Shown: positions 17,048 to 26,224, counted from the first letter of the stretch. The stretch is DNA of 64,000 bases from Vibrio orientalis CIP 102891 = ATCC 33934 (GCF_000176235.1 NZ_ACZV01000005.1:682001-746000); one strand, 5' to 3'. Numbers and translations are program-made. Notes: generated by a model not told the origin, from the letters alone.

Positions 17048-17353
17048 ATGAAGCAGTTAATATGGCCAGACAATATATTGAATAGAACGGCTAAGTTGAT
17101 AGTGATGTTTCTATTCACATTTATTTGGCTTTTGGATCTAATTTGGTATTCGCTGGACTTGGGCTATGTGGTGCTAAAAGACTTTGTTCCTATATACAGC
17201 TTACTAATCATGTACTGTTTTCTGTTTAATCGTAACCTGCCTATAGGGGGGGTAACATACGACTTTGAAGATGGTAAAAGCGATGTACAGTGCTTTCGGC
17301 TGTTGGTTTTCTTAGGCTCCCTGATTATTTACGTATATGGAACCTTTCTATAA
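17048..17353 (+). CDS. three-helix membrane protein, LPIG family member 1
   Basis: Encodes 101 aa with helices near 14-34, 42-58 and 82-99. Shares with the gene at 58682 the signature IIWP/LIWP near the start and C-L/F-x-x-x-LPIG-V-DFE in the middle, so the two are distant paralogues. ATG 17048 has GGAG 12 nt upstream; a TTG at 17045 is adjacent. Function unknown. Confidence 0.68.
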   Translation: MKQLIWPDNILNRTAKLIVMFLFTFIWLLDLIWYSLDLGYVVLKDFVPIYSLLIMYCFLFNRNLPIGGVTYDFEDGKSDVQCFRLLVFLGSLIIYVYGTFL

Positions 17354-17357
17354 AAAG

Positions 17358-17380
17358 GGACTGCCAAGCTTGGTTAGTCC
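17358..17380 (+). terminator. possible terminator hairpin
   Basis: GGACT and AGTCC flank an inner CCAAGCTTGG palindrome just after the stop codon, followed by TTGTCG. The stem is good but the T tract is poor, so it may only shape the 3' end of the mRNA. Confidence 0.35.
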
Positions 17381-17395
17381 TTGTCGTGATTGATA

Positions 17396-17521
17396 ACATA
17401 ACAATAAATTTAAGAGTGATTCACAACGCTCGGCGCTTTCACTTCAAGCCAGTTTAGTGTTTATGGCACAATGCTTTAGGTAAGGTGTTAGCGTTGTTCA
17501 CACCTTAATTTGGCGTTAAAT
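17396..17521 (+). repeat. attC site, type 1b
   Basis: Core GTTAAAT at 17515. Confidence 0.9.
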
Positions 17522-17533
17522 GTATGGGGTAGT

Positions 17534-18211
17534 ATGGAACAAAACAAAAGATATCAGCGAACTGAAGACGAACAAAAACGTTGCATTGAGATTCATGACA
17601 AGTTTCGAGAGGAGTTGTTGAAACGACAGCTTTCTAACAGTGAAGGTTATGATAAGGCGATACTGTCTTTATCTTCTGCTGGGTTAGCTTTATCTTTAAC
17701 TGCAATTCGATTTATCGTTCCTCTAGAAACAGCTACATACTTATGGGCGATAAAGCTATCTTGGGTTTTATTTTTATTCACTGTAATTTCGACGTTAATT
17801 GCTTACCTAGTAGGTAATCAGGCAATTTCAAAAGAATTGACTAAAGCTGAACGATATTATGTTCAGGGTGTTGTGGATGCTCATTTAGAATCCAACCTTT
17901 ATCAGAAGGCAAATCACATTTTAAATCGAGCCACTGGTGTGTTCTTTGCGGTAGCAATATCATTAGTTGTCTTTTTTGTAATCATAAACATTCAAGGTGA
18001 AACAAACATGTCAGATAAAAAACAAACATCAAAAAGGGTTTTTGTAACCGATAGTGCAGATATTCCGAGTATGCAACTTGCTCCCGAAAGTAAGGAAGTT
18101 CCAATCTATAGTGCGGATATCCCCAAAATGGAAATGGCTCCGGGTACAGCTCCAACTTCTGAGCACAAGTCAGCAGAGTCTGCGTCGAGTTCAAAAGATA
18201 GTAAGTCGTAG
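17534..18211 (+). CDS. three-helix membrane protein with repeated tail
   Basis: Encodes 225 aa. Helices near 50-67, 75-97 and 140-160, then a cytoplasmic tail. The tail has two copies of a motif, DSADIPSMQLAP and YSADIPKMEMAP, followed by a Ser/Lys-rich end. An internal ATG at 18008 after AAGGTG could give a separate tail peptide. ATG 17534 follows a GGGG run. Cassette ends pair over 11 nt (GTTAAATGTAT). Confidence 0.68.
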   Translation: MEQNKRYQRTEDEQKRCIEIHDKFREELLKRQLSNSEGYDKAILSLSSAGLALSLTAIRFIVPLETATYLWAIKLSWVLFLFTVISTLIAYLVGNQAISKELTKAERYYVQGVVDAHLESNLYQKANHILNRATGVFFAVAISLVVFFVIINIQGETNMSDKKQTSKRVFVTDSADIPSMQLAPESKEVPIYSADIPKMEMAPGTAPTSEHKSAESASSSKDSKS

Positions 18212-18216
18212 AATAC

Positions 18217-18344
18217 ATTTAACAAAGCATTTAAGAGTGATTCCCAACGCATGGCATTTTTCATTCCATCGTTGGGTTTTGTGTTTACGGTGGTATGGTT
18301 TAGTTTTGTGGTCGCGTTGCTCACACCTTAATGCGGCGTTAGGT
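18217..18344 (+). repeat. attC site, type 3 (full length)
   Basis: Same CATTCCATCGTTGGG centre as the site at 4976. Core GTTAGGT at 18338. Confidence 0.88.
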
Positions 18345-18365
18345 TTTCTACAAGGAGTCGTGAGT

Positions 18366-18809
18366 TTGAGTCATAGATATACTAAAGGCTATGAGTTTTT
18401 GTTTTCTTTACCCGGTTACGAAGTTTTAGCTTCTGGCAGTGCTTTGGCGGGAAAAGAGGTAATCAAAGTCAATGGTGAGGTTTGCTCTGAGAAATATTCT
18501 TTCGGGTTGAACTCGACGCATATGTTTGAGGTTAACGATGAAGAATTTGTCGTCGATTTCAAAGTAGTTAGTTGGGTTAAAGGGCTTGTTGCATGTAGAT
18601 TGACGATTGATGGAAAGCTTGTGGCGATTCTTCAGGCTAACCCTCAGTATTCGTATGGATTATTCTGCCTCTTTTTTATATTTCAATTCGTTGGCAGCAT
18701 TCTACTTTTTGAACATATGCTCCCGCTATTAGCCTATAACTTTGTTTTAATGGTTGTTTTTTCCAAGTTTTGCTTTAGGAATGTTCAAGTTCGAGAGCTT
18801 AAAACCTAA
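18366..18809 (+). CDS. hypothetical protein with C-terminal membrane hairpin
   Basis: Encodes 147 aa. A beta-rich N-terminal domain (1-95) precedes two closely spaced membrane helices (about 100-135). TTG 18366 is chosen because AAGGAG at 18352-18357 lies eight bases upstream; the frame has no ATG and extends back through the attC. Cassette ends pair over 10 nt (GTTAGGTTTT). Confidence 0.65.
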   Translation: MSHRYTKGYEFLFSLPGYEVLASGSALAGKEVIKVNGEVCSEKYSFGLNSTHMFEVNDEEFVVDFKVVSWVKGLVACRLTIDGKLVAILQANPQYSYGLFCLFFIFQFVGSILLFEHMLPLLAYNFVLMVVFSKFCFRNVQVRELKT

Positions 18810-18929
18810 CAATAAATTTAAGAGTGATTCACAACGCTTGGCGCCTTCACTCCAAGCAGGTTTAGTGTTTATGGTGCAATGTATTAGCTAAGGTGTCAGC
18901 GTTGTTCACACCTTAATTTGGCGTTATGC
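18804..18929 (+). repeat. attC site, type 1b
   Basis: Core GTTATGC at 18923. Confidence 0.9.
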
Positions 18930-18955
18930 GTAATCGATGGAGTACCGAGAATTAG

Positions 18956-19501
18956 ATGGAAGTAGTAGAAGCGGAAAAATCGGATTTAGATTCATTCTTT
19001 GTGTATCTAGAAAATCAGCTGTCTGAAAATGGTAATGGAGAAGTTCCTCTTTTCCAGCCAATGTCCAGAGAGCAAAGTGAAATTCCAGAAGCAACAAAAG
19101 ATAAGTTTATCCAAGGCTTTTCTCATCAGTTTGGCGGCTTAGGTTGGAGAAAACTTTGGGTTGTAAAAGACACCTATGGAAATATCAAAGGTCATATTGA
19201 TCTTCGCCACCACAGTGATGAAAGCCGTTCTCACAGAGTTCTATTAGGTATGGGCGTAGATGTTTCTTGCCGGAAGCAAGGTCTTGGTCAAAGACTCATT
19301 GATGCTGTTATAAATTTCTGCCAAGAAAAAGCTGAAATTGACTGGCTTGATCTTTGTGTATTATCGGAGAATTTCCCAGCAAAGAACCTCTACCTAAAAG
19401 CAGGGTTCAATGTTGTTGGAGAGTTCAAAGATCAATATAGAATCGACGGTTTGTCAGTTTCGGAAACAGCAATGACAAAGTACGTCAAAAATTACGCATA
19501 A
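18956..19501 (+). CDS. GNAT N-acetyltransferase, triplicated cassette copy 1
   Basis: Encodes 181 aa. Acetyl-CoA site MGVDVSCRKQGLGQRLI, then NLYLKAGFNVVGEF near the end. Proteins at 20198 (identical) and 39826 (three substitutions) are the same gene. Each copy is followed by a different attC type: type 2 here, type 4 and type 1b. ATG 18956. Cassette ends pair over 12 nt (GTTATGCGTAAT). Confidence 0.85.
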   Translation: MEVVEAEKSDLDSFFVYLENQLSENGNGEVPLFQPMSREQSEIPEATKDKFIQGFSHQFGGLGWRKLWVVKDTYGNIKGHIDLRHHSDESRSHRVLLGMGVDVSCRKQGLGQRLIDAVINFCQEKAEIDWLDLCVLSENFPAKNLYLKAGFNVVGEFKDQYRIDGLSVSETAMTKYVKNYA

Positions 19502-19622
19502 CAAGCAATTTAAGAGGGATTCACAACGCTTGGCGCCCTCATTTCAAGTCAGTTAAGTGTTTATGGCACAATGCGTTAGGTTTGGGTGGAGGCGTTGTTC
19601 ACCCCTTAATTGGGCGTTATGC
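19496..19622 (+). repeat. attC site, type 2
   Basis: Core GTTATGC at 19616. Confidence 0.9.
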
Positions 19623-19642
19623 AATTGGAGGAAATTACAGCG

Positions 19643-20050
19643 ATGGAAGTAATCTTTTGGCTAGCTGTTGGTGTAATAGCTAGTGCTGTATTACTCAAGT
19701 GTGTACACCATAAATCCTCAGAGTTTCGTCTTAAGATTCTCGGTTATGCGTTGATAATTGCTGCGCTTATCTATGTACTGTTTGCTATTTTAGCTTCGAA
19801 TCTGGCTTGGATTGGAATCGAATCTTTAGGCGTACTGTTATACGGTGCATTCTATATTCTTTCCAAAAGTCGTAGCTCATATTTATTAGCAGTAGGTTGG
19901 TTACTTCATCCCATTTGGGACGTTGGTCTTCATTTAGTCGGTCCAGGCAGTTCTGTTGCTCCGGAATGGTACGTGATAATGTGCATTTCTTTCGATATTA
20001 CAATAGCTTGGTACTTGTTGGCTCAAGCGCGTGTTGGAAAAATTGCATAA
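19643..20050 (+). CDS. DUF6010-like membrane protein, copy 2
   Basis: Same 135-aa protein as at 1555 with one change (ITIAWYLL for ITVAWYLL) and one change in the leader. Sandwiched between two identical GNAT cassettes, so this block looks like a recent duplication or reinsertion. Confidence 0.75.
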   Translation: MEVIFWLAVGVIASAVLLKCVHHKSSEFRLKILGYALIIAALIYVLFAILASNLAWIGIESLGVLLYGAFYILSKSRSSYLLAVGWLLHPIWDVGLHLVGPGSSVAPEWYVIMCISFDITIAWYLLAQARVGKIA

Positions 20051-20171
20051 CAATAAATTTAAGAGTGATTCACAACGCTTGGCGCTTTCACTTCAAGTCA
20101 GTTTAGTGTTTATGGCACAATACTTTAGGTGTGGGTGGTAGCGTTGTTCACACCTTAATTTGGCGTTATGC
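20045..20171 (+). repeat. attC site, type 1b
   Basis: Core GTTATGC at 20165. Confidence 0.9.
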
Positions 20172-20197
20172 GTAATCGATGGAGTACCGAGAATTAG

Positions 20198-20743
20198 ATG
20201 GAAGTAGTAGAAGCGGAAAAATCGGATTTAGATTCATTCTTTGTGTATCTAGAAAATCAGCTGTCTGAAAATGGTAATGGAGAAGTTCCTCTTTTCCAGC
20301 CAATGTCCAGAGAGCAAAGTGAAATTCCAGAAGCAACAAAAGATAAGTTTATCCAAGGCTTTTCTCATCAGTTTGGCGGCTTAGGTTGGAGAAAACTTTG
20401 GGTTGTAAAAGACACCTATGGAAATATCAAAGGTCATATTGATCTTCGCCACCACAGTGATGAAAGCCGTTCTCACAGAGTTCTATTAGGTATGGGCGTA
20501 GATGTTTCTTGCCGGAAGCAAGGTCTTGGTCAAAGACTCATTGATGCTGTTATAAATTTCTGCCAAGAAAAAGCTGAAATTGACTGGCTTGATCTTTGTG
20601 TATTATCGGAGAATTTCCCAGCAAAGAACCTCTACCTAAAAGCAGGGTTCAATGTTGTTGGAGAGTTCAAAGATCAATATAGAATCGACGGTTTGTCAGT
20701 CTCGGAAACAGCAATGACAAAGTACGTCAAAAATTACGCATAA
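20198..20743 (+). CDS. GNAT N-acetyltransferase, triplicated cassette copy 2
   Basis: Encodes exactly the protein of the gene at 18956; only a silent change (TTTC to CTCG context near 20700) was noticed. One intervening cassette separates the copies. It is followed by a type 4 attC. Confidence 0.85.
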   Translation: MEVVEAEKSDLDSFFVYLENQLSENGNGEVPLFQPMSREQSEIPEATKDKFIQGFSHQFGGLGWRKLWVVKDTYGNIKGHIDLRHHSDESRSHRVLLGMGVDVSCRKQGLGQRLIDAVINFCQEKAEIDWLDLCVLSENFPAKNLYLKAGFNVVGEFKDQYRIDGLSVSETAMTKYVKNYA

Positions 20744-20863
20744 CAAACAATTCAACAGTGATTCGCAACGCTTGGCGCTTTCACTTCGGGTTGAGTTTAG
20801 TGTTTACGGCGCAGTGCTTCAACGTAGTGGCAGCGTTGCTCACACGTTAATTGGGCGTTATGT
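20738..20863 (+). repeat. attC site, type 4
   Basis: First of the type 4 sites, which mostly flank ncA cassettes. Core GTTATGT at 20857. Confidence 0.88.
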
Positions 20864-21317
20864 TTACTTGTATTTCAAAGGCTTAAAGGTCTTGGGCTCT
20901 AGTTCTCTGTCCCTCTGGCAATTCGTCCCTAGTAAACTCAGCAAATCCGTATTGTCGGCCTAAGTTCATGAATTATTCAGGCCGTAAAACATGCCAATGT
21001 CCGTGGGTTGCTTCATTTCCAGGTCGTGGCGGTCGGCTTCCTGTTTAACTGGCTCAAAGTCGCTTTTAGGTTCTTAGCCAATTGGCATTTCAATTTGGCA
21101 GTTGCCTCGGCAATTTTCCATTGTCTTGCGATTTGGTTGGAAAGAAAGGGCGCTCGTTGTTCCTTAGTCGGGTTGCCTCATTGGGCAGGGAAGTGGACTT
21201 ACTTGTTTTAGGTTGGTCACCTTTGGCGGTCAAGTTGGTTCCAGCCTTGTGGTTTGCTTCAGAAAACCAGTCAGAAATAACAGTTCTTTCTCAAGTAAAT
21301 CATGTATTTGTGGTAAA
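20864..21317. repeat. ORF-less cassette family ncA, copy 2
   Basis: 454 bp. The minus-strand frame is broken: TAA replaces a Gln codon after ...EMPIG. Followed directly by copy 3. Confidence 0.75.
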
Positions 21318-21443
21318 ACATAACAAACAATTCAACAGTGATTCGCAACGCTTGGCGCTCTCACTTCAGGTTGAGTTTAGTGTTTACGGCGCAGTGGTTT
21401 AGTTCAGTGTATGCGCTGCTCACACGTTAATTGGGCGTTATGT
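21318..21443 (+). repeat. attC site, type 4
   Basis: Has GCGCTGCTC in the right arm. Core GTTATGT at 21437. Confidence 0.88.
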
Positions 21444-21897
21444 TTACTTGAAATTCAAAGGCTTAAAGGTCTTAGGCTCTAGTTCTTTGTCCCTCAGGCA
21501 ATTCGTCTCTAGTAGACTCAGCAAATCAGTATTGTCGGCCTAAGTTCTTGAATCCCTCAGACCGTAAAACATGCCAATGTTCGTGGGTTGCTTCATTGTC
21601 AGGTCGTGGCGGTTGGCTTCTTGTTTAACTGGCTCAAAGTCGCTTTGAGGTTCTTTTCCAATTAGTATCCCACCTTGGCAGTTGCCTCGGCAATTTGCCA
21701 TTGTCTTGCGCTTTGGTTGGAAAGATAGGGCGCTTGTTGGATCTTATTCGGATTGCCTCATTAGGCAGGGAAGTGGAATTGCACGTTTCAGGTTGGTCGC
21801 CTTTGTCGGTCAAGTTGGTTTCAGCCTTGTGGTTTGCTTCAGAAAACTAGTTAGAAATAGCAGTTCTTTCTCAAGTAAATCATGCGTTTGTGGTAAA
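21444..21897. repeat. ORF-less cassette family ncA, copy 3
   Basis: 454 bp. The first minus-strand ATG is followed by TAA at codon 6, but the frame from the internal ATG (MANCRGNC...GLRDSRT, 53 codons) is open. Confidence 0.75.
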
Positions 21898-22023
21898 ACA
21901 TAACAAACAATTCAACAGTGATTCGCAACGCTTGGCGCTCTCACTTCGGGTTGAGTTTAGTGTTTACGGCGCAGTGGTTAAGTTCAGTGGATGCGCTGCT
22001 CACACGTTAATTGGGCGTTATGC
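21898..22023 (+). repeat. attC site, type 4
   Basis: Core GTTATGC at 22017. Confidence 0.88.
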
Positions 22024-22046
22024 GTTTCACGAGTGGATTAGGTCAA

Positions 22047-22571
22047 ATGGAAGTATCTCGTTTTTCAAATAGCATCCTAAAATTTCAGGATGTCCCGACT
22101 AAGACTTCAAAATATTTAGTGGAAGTCGGCTTGCCTAATTGGTGTGCACCTCATTTGTATTTCGGTGATTTTGAAGAGGAATATTTGCCTCAGCTTAAGA
22201 GTTGGTGTTGGGCTTGTGATTGGCCTGAAGGTTACGACTCAGCGGTATCTCGATACCCTAAGGCGCGCGTTTTAGGTTCAGCTATGGGTAACGAACCGAT
22301 AATTTTGCTCCCGAACAACCCTAAAGTATTTATCTTTGATAACAAAGGTAGTGAATTGCTATTTTTAAACTCTGACGTTCAGTCACTGTCTCGGGTTATC
22401 GCTAAATTTGAGAGCATAATAGAGGCTGCAGCGTCCGAAGACCAAGACGCCTTTATTAACAAAACTATACCGAGGGCATTGATTAACAGTTTTATCGATC
22501 AAATCAGAGGTGTCGAGAATAGTAGCACTGTATGGTCTAGTTGGGCTGAAGCATGTGGAAAAAACGCATAA
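22047..22571 (+). CDS. SUKH-4-like immunity protein candidate
   Basis: Encodes 174 aa. VGLPNWCAPHLYFG, then RVLGSAMGNEPIILLPNNPKV and LNSDVQSLSRVIAKFE, a layout like SUKH-4 (SMI1/KNR4) immunity proteins that neutralise polymorphic toxins. No toxin gene is adjacent. ATG 22047 follows ATTAGG; an ATG at 22020 in the attC core is less likely. Cassette ends pair over 11 nt (GTTATGCGTTT). Confidence 0.62.
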   Translation: MEVSRFSNSILKFQDVPTKTSKYLVEVGLPNWCAPHLYFGDFEEEYLPQLKSWCWACDWPEGYDSAVSRYPKARVLGSAMGNEPIILLPNNPKVFIFDNKGSELLFLNSDVQSLSRVIAKFESIIEAAASEDQDAFINKTIPRALINSFIDQIRGVENSSTVWSSWAEACGKNA

Positions 22572-22691
22572 CAATAAATTTAAGAGTGATTCACAACGCT
22601 TGGCGCCCTCACTTCAATCCAGTTTAGTGTTTATGGCACAATGATTTAGCTAAGGTGCTAGCGTTGTTCACACCTTAATTTGGCGTTAGTT
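22566..22691 (+). repeat. attC site, type 1b
   Basis: Core GTTAGTT at 22685. Confidence 0.9.
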
Positions 22692-22724
22692 TGCTACAAA
22701 GAATCTGGAAGTATTGAGGAAGAT

Positions 22725-23246
22725 ATGAAAGTAGATATTAGACCAGCCAAGGAAGACGAACTGGAACCTCTCCATTCTTTGGTTATTTCAAATGATGAAT
22801 GGATGAAGTTCAATGGTCCTTACTTTCCATATTCTCACCCAACATTAGAACAGTTTGAAAGTTCATCATTTCAGCGTTTACTAGCAGGCTCAGACTTACA
22901 ATTAATCATTGTTGACGATATTCCTGTTGGAACGGTTAGTTGCTACTGGGAATGTGAAGAAACGCGTTGGCTTGAAGCTGGTGTAGTTATTTATGATGCA
23001 CAGTACTGGGGGAAGGGAATTGCTGCGCTTGCTCTACCTTTATGGGTATCGTACTTGTTCGAAACTAAAGAAATCGAGAGGGTTGGTTTAACTACTTGGT
23101 CGGGTAATCCTCGAATGATGTCTTTGGCTTTGAAACTGGGTTTTCAGCAAGAAGCAAGGCTTAGAAAGGTTCGTTACTACAAGGGTGAGTACTATGACTC
23201 CGTCAAATATGGGGTGTTATGGTCGGAGTGGTCAGAACGCAACTAA
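22725..23246 (+). CDS. GNAT N-acetyltransferase, RimJ/RimL-like
   Basis: Encodes 173 aa. AGVVIYDAQYWGKGIAALAL is the acetyl-CoA region and GNPRMMSLALKLGFQQEARLR the C-terminal motif typical of RimJ/RimL-type enzymes. Substrate could be a small molecule or protein N-terminus. ATG 22725 follows GAGGAA. Confidence 0.86.
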   Translation: MKVDIRPAKEDELEPLHSLVISNDEWMKFNGPYFPYSHPTLEQFESSSFQRLLAGSDLQLIIVDDIPVGTVSCYWECEETRWLEAGVVIYDAQYWGKGIAALALPLWVSYLFETKEIERVGLTTWSGNPRMMSLALKLGFQQEARLRKVRYYKGEYYDSVKYGVLWSEWSERN

Positions 23247-23366
23247 CAATAAATTTAAGAGTGATTCACAACGCTTGGCGCCCTTACTTCAAGTCAGTTT
23301 AGTGTTTATGGCACAATGCTTTAGGTAAGGTGTTAGCGTTGTTCACACCTTAATTTGGCGTTATGA
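23241..23366 (+). repeat. attC site, type 1b
   Basis: Core GTTATGA at 23360, which begins the 13-nt inverted repeat of the hairpin cassette. Confidence 0.9.
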
Positions 23367-23655
23367 CACAACGTTCATCACATATTGTATGTACAGCGAT
23401 ATAGATAAAGTATGATTGTGTCCAATGGGGTTGTGTGAAAGACGACAAAAAGGGCGAATATTGGTTATTTCCATGCTAACCTTGAGGCGCTTTCGCGATC
23501 CTTAATTAGCGCAGCAATTCAAAAGATCGCGAAAGCGCTCTCAAGGTAGTGAGATAACAAATACTTCGGCTTCGATTTTTTGCCTTTTTACTCATATCCT
23601 ATTGAAAATAAATAACATTTCATTCAAATATTGACGGCTTTGGTTGTGTCATAAC
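23360..23655. repeat. ORF-less hairpin cassette hp, copy 1
   Basis: No gene. Perfect 13-bp terminal inverted repeats (GTTATGACACAAC at 23360 and GTTGTGTCATAAC at 23643). An internal hairpin spans 23480-23546: the inner 14 bp of the stem (GCGCTTTCGCGATC and its complement) are intact, while the base is disturbed here (GCGCTCTCAAGG). A promoter-like TTGAAA-N17-CAAATA lies at 23602-23630, pointing downstream. Confidence 0.75.
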
Positions 23656-23777
23656 AAAGCATTTAAGTTGATTCGAGCCTATGGGCGATTTTGGTATGCA
23701 TTAAGTAGATTTGGCAAACTCGCAGTGCAGACAGTCATGTGGTTGCGGCTCTCACAACTTAATGCTGCGCGTTAGCG
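23649..23777 (+). repeat. attC site, type 6
   Basis: Diverged centre (TTGATTCGAGCCTATGGGCG) and right arm AATGCTGCGCG. Found only after hp cassettes. Core GTTAGCG at 23771. Confidence 0.8.
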
Positions 23778-23809
23778 CGCATAAACTTCACGCTAAACAA
23801 GGTTGCAAT

Positions 23810-24214
23810 ATGAAAGAAGTTAGATGGTTTTTCCTTTCGTTTTTATTTATACCGATGGTGTCATTCTCTTCAAGCCAAACTGAACAGGAACAAATGGCTG
23901 CCTTAAATAAGCTCTTCGAAGGTTTAGAAACTTATACTGATATTGAAGAATCTGTCACATCTAGATATGCGTCAATATACCATTCATTAATCAAAGAAAA
24001 ACTTGGTGAGTTGAATTTAAACAAAGACTTAGATTGTCGCGCTGAAATATCGTTATCATCGCTTGGTGTTATTGAGCATGTGGAAATAAGTAATAAAAAT
24101 GTGCTTTGTCAGACAGTCTTCAATGCCGTATGGGAAATTGGTTCATTTCCGTTGCCAGTTGATGTTAATGAGGCAGATAAGTTAAGAAAGTTGAGTATTA
24201 TCATTAAACCGTGA
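23810..24214 (+). CDS. secreted TolA C-terminal-domain protein, copy 1
   Basis: Encodes 134 aa. Signal peptide (1-22, FFLSFLFIPMVSFSSS), then a domain resembling TolA domain III: C76 RAEISLSSLGVIEHVEI and C100 QTVFNAVWEIGSFPLP, the cysteine pair and fold order of that domain. It lacks TolA's membrane anchor and long helix. Periplasmic. Identical proteins at 35579 and 50846. ATG 23810. Confidence 0.72.
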   Translation: MKEVRWFFLSFLFIPMVSFSSSQTEQEQMAALNKLFEGLETYTDIEESVTSRYASIYHSLIKEKLGELNLNKDLDCRAEISLSSLGVIEHVEISNKNVLCQTVFNAVWEIGSFPLPVDVNEADKLRKLSIIIKP

Positions 24215-24220
24215 GGAGCG

Positions 24221-24346
24221 CACTAACAATAAATTTAAGCAGATTCGCAACGCTTGGCATTTTCAGTTGGAATCAACTTTAGTGTTTACGGCACAATGGT
24301 TTAGGTCAGGTGGTGGCGTTGCTCACTACTTAATTTGGCGTTATGA
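24221..24346 (+). repeat. attC site, type 1a
   Basis: Core GTTATGA at 24340, starting hp copy 2. Confidence 0.9.
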
Positions 24347-24634
24347 CACAACGTTCATCACATATTGTATGTACAGCGATATAGATAAAGTATGATTGTG
24401 TCCAATGGGGTTGTGTGAAAGACGACAAAAAGGGCGAATATTGGTTATTTCCATGCTAACCTTGAGGCGCTTTCGCGATCCTTAATTAGCGCAGCAATTC
24501 AAAAGATCGCGAAAGCGCCTCAAGGTAGTGAGATAACAAATACTTCGGCTTCGATTTTTTGCCTTTTTACTCATATCCTATTGAAAATAAATAATATTTC
24601 ATTCAAATATTGACGGCTTTGGTTGTGTCATAAC
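24340..24634. repeat. ORF-less hairpin cassette hp, copy 2
   Basis: Same as copy 1 except that the hairpin 24460-24525 is a perfect 21-bp stem with a 24-nt loop. The 13-nt end repeats are intact (24340 and 24622). A T-rich run (GATTTTTTGCCTTTTT) follows about 30 nt after the stem. Confidence 0.78.
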
Positions 24635-24756
24635 AAAGCATTTAAGTTGATTCGAGCCTATGGGCGATTTTGGTATGCATTAAGTAGATTTGGCAAACTC
24701 GCAGTGCAGACAGTCATGTGGTTGCGGCTCTCACAACTTAATGCTGCGCGTTATGT
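24628..24756 (+). repeat. attC site, type 6
   Basis: Identical in arms to the site at 23649. Core GTTATGT at 24750. Confidence 0.8.
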
Positions 24757-24780
24757 AGCTAGGTAAGAAATGGAGTACAA

Positions 24781-25134
24781 ATGCTTGGTTTAGTTCGATT
24801 TATATTGGTTGCGAATGTAATAGCAGCCGTAATAGTTGTTGGTCTTGAGATGTCCACAGGCTTCTTTGGGCTTAAGTTTGTATCGGACTACGCATTTTTC
24901 ATCGTTCTACATTTATGGGGCACGACAGCCTTATTTTTCATGTATCCGCCTTTGGGTGGTATAGGGCAGTCTGACGACAAAGTTGATAGGGTTACAGACT
25001 CAATGGTTGACCGTAGCGTTGCGGACGAAATCGATGATGAGCGGTTCTCAGAAAATACAGCTTTTTGTATCAAACTACTTATAGCTGGGGTGCCTGCATT
25101 CTTGGTTTGTGTCCTTGCGAGCAGCGCTACATAA
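24781..25134 (+). CDS. small three-helix membrane protein, copy 3
   Basis: Encodes 117 aa, closest to the copy at 7405 (VDRVTDSMVDRSV), with substitutions such as HLWGTT and a C-terminal SSAT. Same ribosome-binding site TGGAG, leader ATACAA in place of ATATAA. Confidence 0.72.
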   Translation: MLGLVRFILVANVIAAVIVVGLEMSTGFFGLKFVSDYAFFIVLHLWGTTALFFMYPPLGGIGQSDDKVDRVTDSMVDRSVADEIDDERFSENTAFCIKLLIAGVPAFLVCVLASSAT

Positions 25135-25253
25135 CAATAAATTCAAGCAGATTCGTAACGCTCGGCATTTTTGCTTTGAATCAGCTTAAGTGTTTACGGC
25201 ACAATGGTTTAGGTGGGTGGTAGCGTTACTCACTACTTAATTTGGCGTTAGCT
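25129..25253 (+). repeat. attC site, type 1a
   Basis: CGTAACGC/GCGTTAC variant, the same as after the 7405 copy. Core GTTAGCT at 25247. Confidence 0.9.
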
Positions 25254-25279
25254 TACAACGAAGAAAAGGTTAATTTTGT

Positions 25280-25684
25280 ATGCTTAGACAATTCATACTG
25301 GTTCTGTTGTTCGTTCCTACATTGTTATTCGCACAAACGAAGCCTATCGATGTTACGGCTTCAGAGTGGCTTAGCTTAATAGACAATCAACACTACGGTG
25401 AAAGCTGGGACAGTGCTGCTGGTTTGTTTCGTTCACAAATATCAAAAGGTGAGTGGGTTGCAGCTGTAAGCACTATACGTGCAAAGGTCGGTAATCTTGA
25501 ATCTCGCCGTCTAACAAAGACAACGTCGATGAAGTCCTTGCCGAATGTGCCGGACGGTGAGTACGTTGTAATTCAATATCAAACGATATTTTCGGGTAAG
25601 CAGTCGACAGAAAGCTTAACTCTCTCCAAAAGTAAAACGGGTTGGGTTGTTATTGGTTATTTCATCAACTCGCTTGGCCAGTAA
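25280..25684 (+). CDS. DUF4019-like secreted protein, copy 3
   Basis: Encodes 134 aa, nearly identical to the protein at 10151 (changes G to A in SAAGLF, T to A, T to K, T to S, D to G). The order membrane protein then DUF4019 repeats the 7405-7904 pair, so the two cassettes may have moved together. Confidence 0.82.
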   Translation: MLRQFILVLLFVPTLLFAQTKPIDVTASEWLSLIDNQHYGESWDSAAGLFRSQISKGEWVAAVSTIRAKVGNLESRRLTKTTSMKSLPNVPDGEYVVIQYQTIFSGKQSTESLTLSKSKTGWVVIGYFINSLGQ

Positions 25685-25809
25685 GCTAACAATAAATTTA
25701 AGAGTGATTCACAACGCTCGGCACTCTCACTTCAAGTCAGTTTAGTGTTTATGGCACAATGCTTTAGGTAAGGTGTTAGCGTTGTTCACACCTTAATTTG
25801 GCGTTATAT
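25684..25809 (+). repeat. attC site, type 1b
   Basis: Core GTTATAT at 25803. Confidence 0.9.
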
Positions 25810-25843
25810 GCTTTCAAGTTTCAAACAATAAAAGGGCTTAAAA

Positions 25844-26212
25844 ATGATTCTAAATCATGTCTCAGTTGGCGCTTCTGATGTGGTCAAAGCAGTTGGTTTT
25901 TATGACTCAGTTCTTTCTACGTTGTCTATTAAGCGTGCTCACTATATAGAAGATATCGCAGCGGCTTATGGTGAGAACTTTGAATTTTGGGTCGGAAGTC
26001 CCTGCGAAGGAAAAGCTACATCAAGTAATGGTGCTCATATTGCTTTTAATGCGCCTTCAAAAGAAGCTGTTGACCAGTTCTATGCTACAGCCATTGAGTT
26101 AGGTGGTTCATGTGCAGGTAAGCCAGGGTTAAGACCAGAGTATGGTGAAACTTACTACGCAGCATTCGTACGTGACTTAGACGGAAACAAAATCGAAGCA
26201 GTTTCAATGTAG
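25844..26212 (+). CDS. VOC-family (glyoxalase fold) protein
   Basis: Encodes 122 aa. NHVSVGASDVVKAVGFYDSVL begins and AAFVRDLDGNKIEAVSM ends the single domain; Glu near 119 is the usual metal ligand. Typical length. Substrate unknown. ATG 25844 follows AAAGGG. Confidence 0.87.
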   Translation: MILNHVSVGASDVVKAVGFYDSVLSTLSIKRAHYIEDIAAAYGENFEFWVGSPCEGKATSSNGAHIAFNAPSKEAVDQFYATAIELGGSCAGKPGLRPEYGETYYAAFVRDLDGNKIEAVSM

Positions 26213-26224
26213 CTTCGAATACGC

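Noticed and set aside
18054..18365. N-terminal extension giving a 251-aa protein at 18054-18809
   Set aside because: The extension overlaps the preceding gene's tail in another frame and runs through an attC; AAGGAG at 18352 marks the real start at 18366.
20772..21402. Plus-strand frames of 60-106 codons across ncA cassettes and attC sites (also at 30379, 41216, 44532, 54594, 55709, 61311)
   Set aside because: Different frames are open in different copies, starts are TTG inside attC or GC-poor runs, and no ribosome-binding site precedes them. They follow from low stop density, not coding.
23360..23655. hp element as a transposon with target duplication
   Set aside because: Its terminal repeats coincide with attC cores, as in all cassettes here, and no target duplication or transposase is seen; a MITE origin is possible but not shown.
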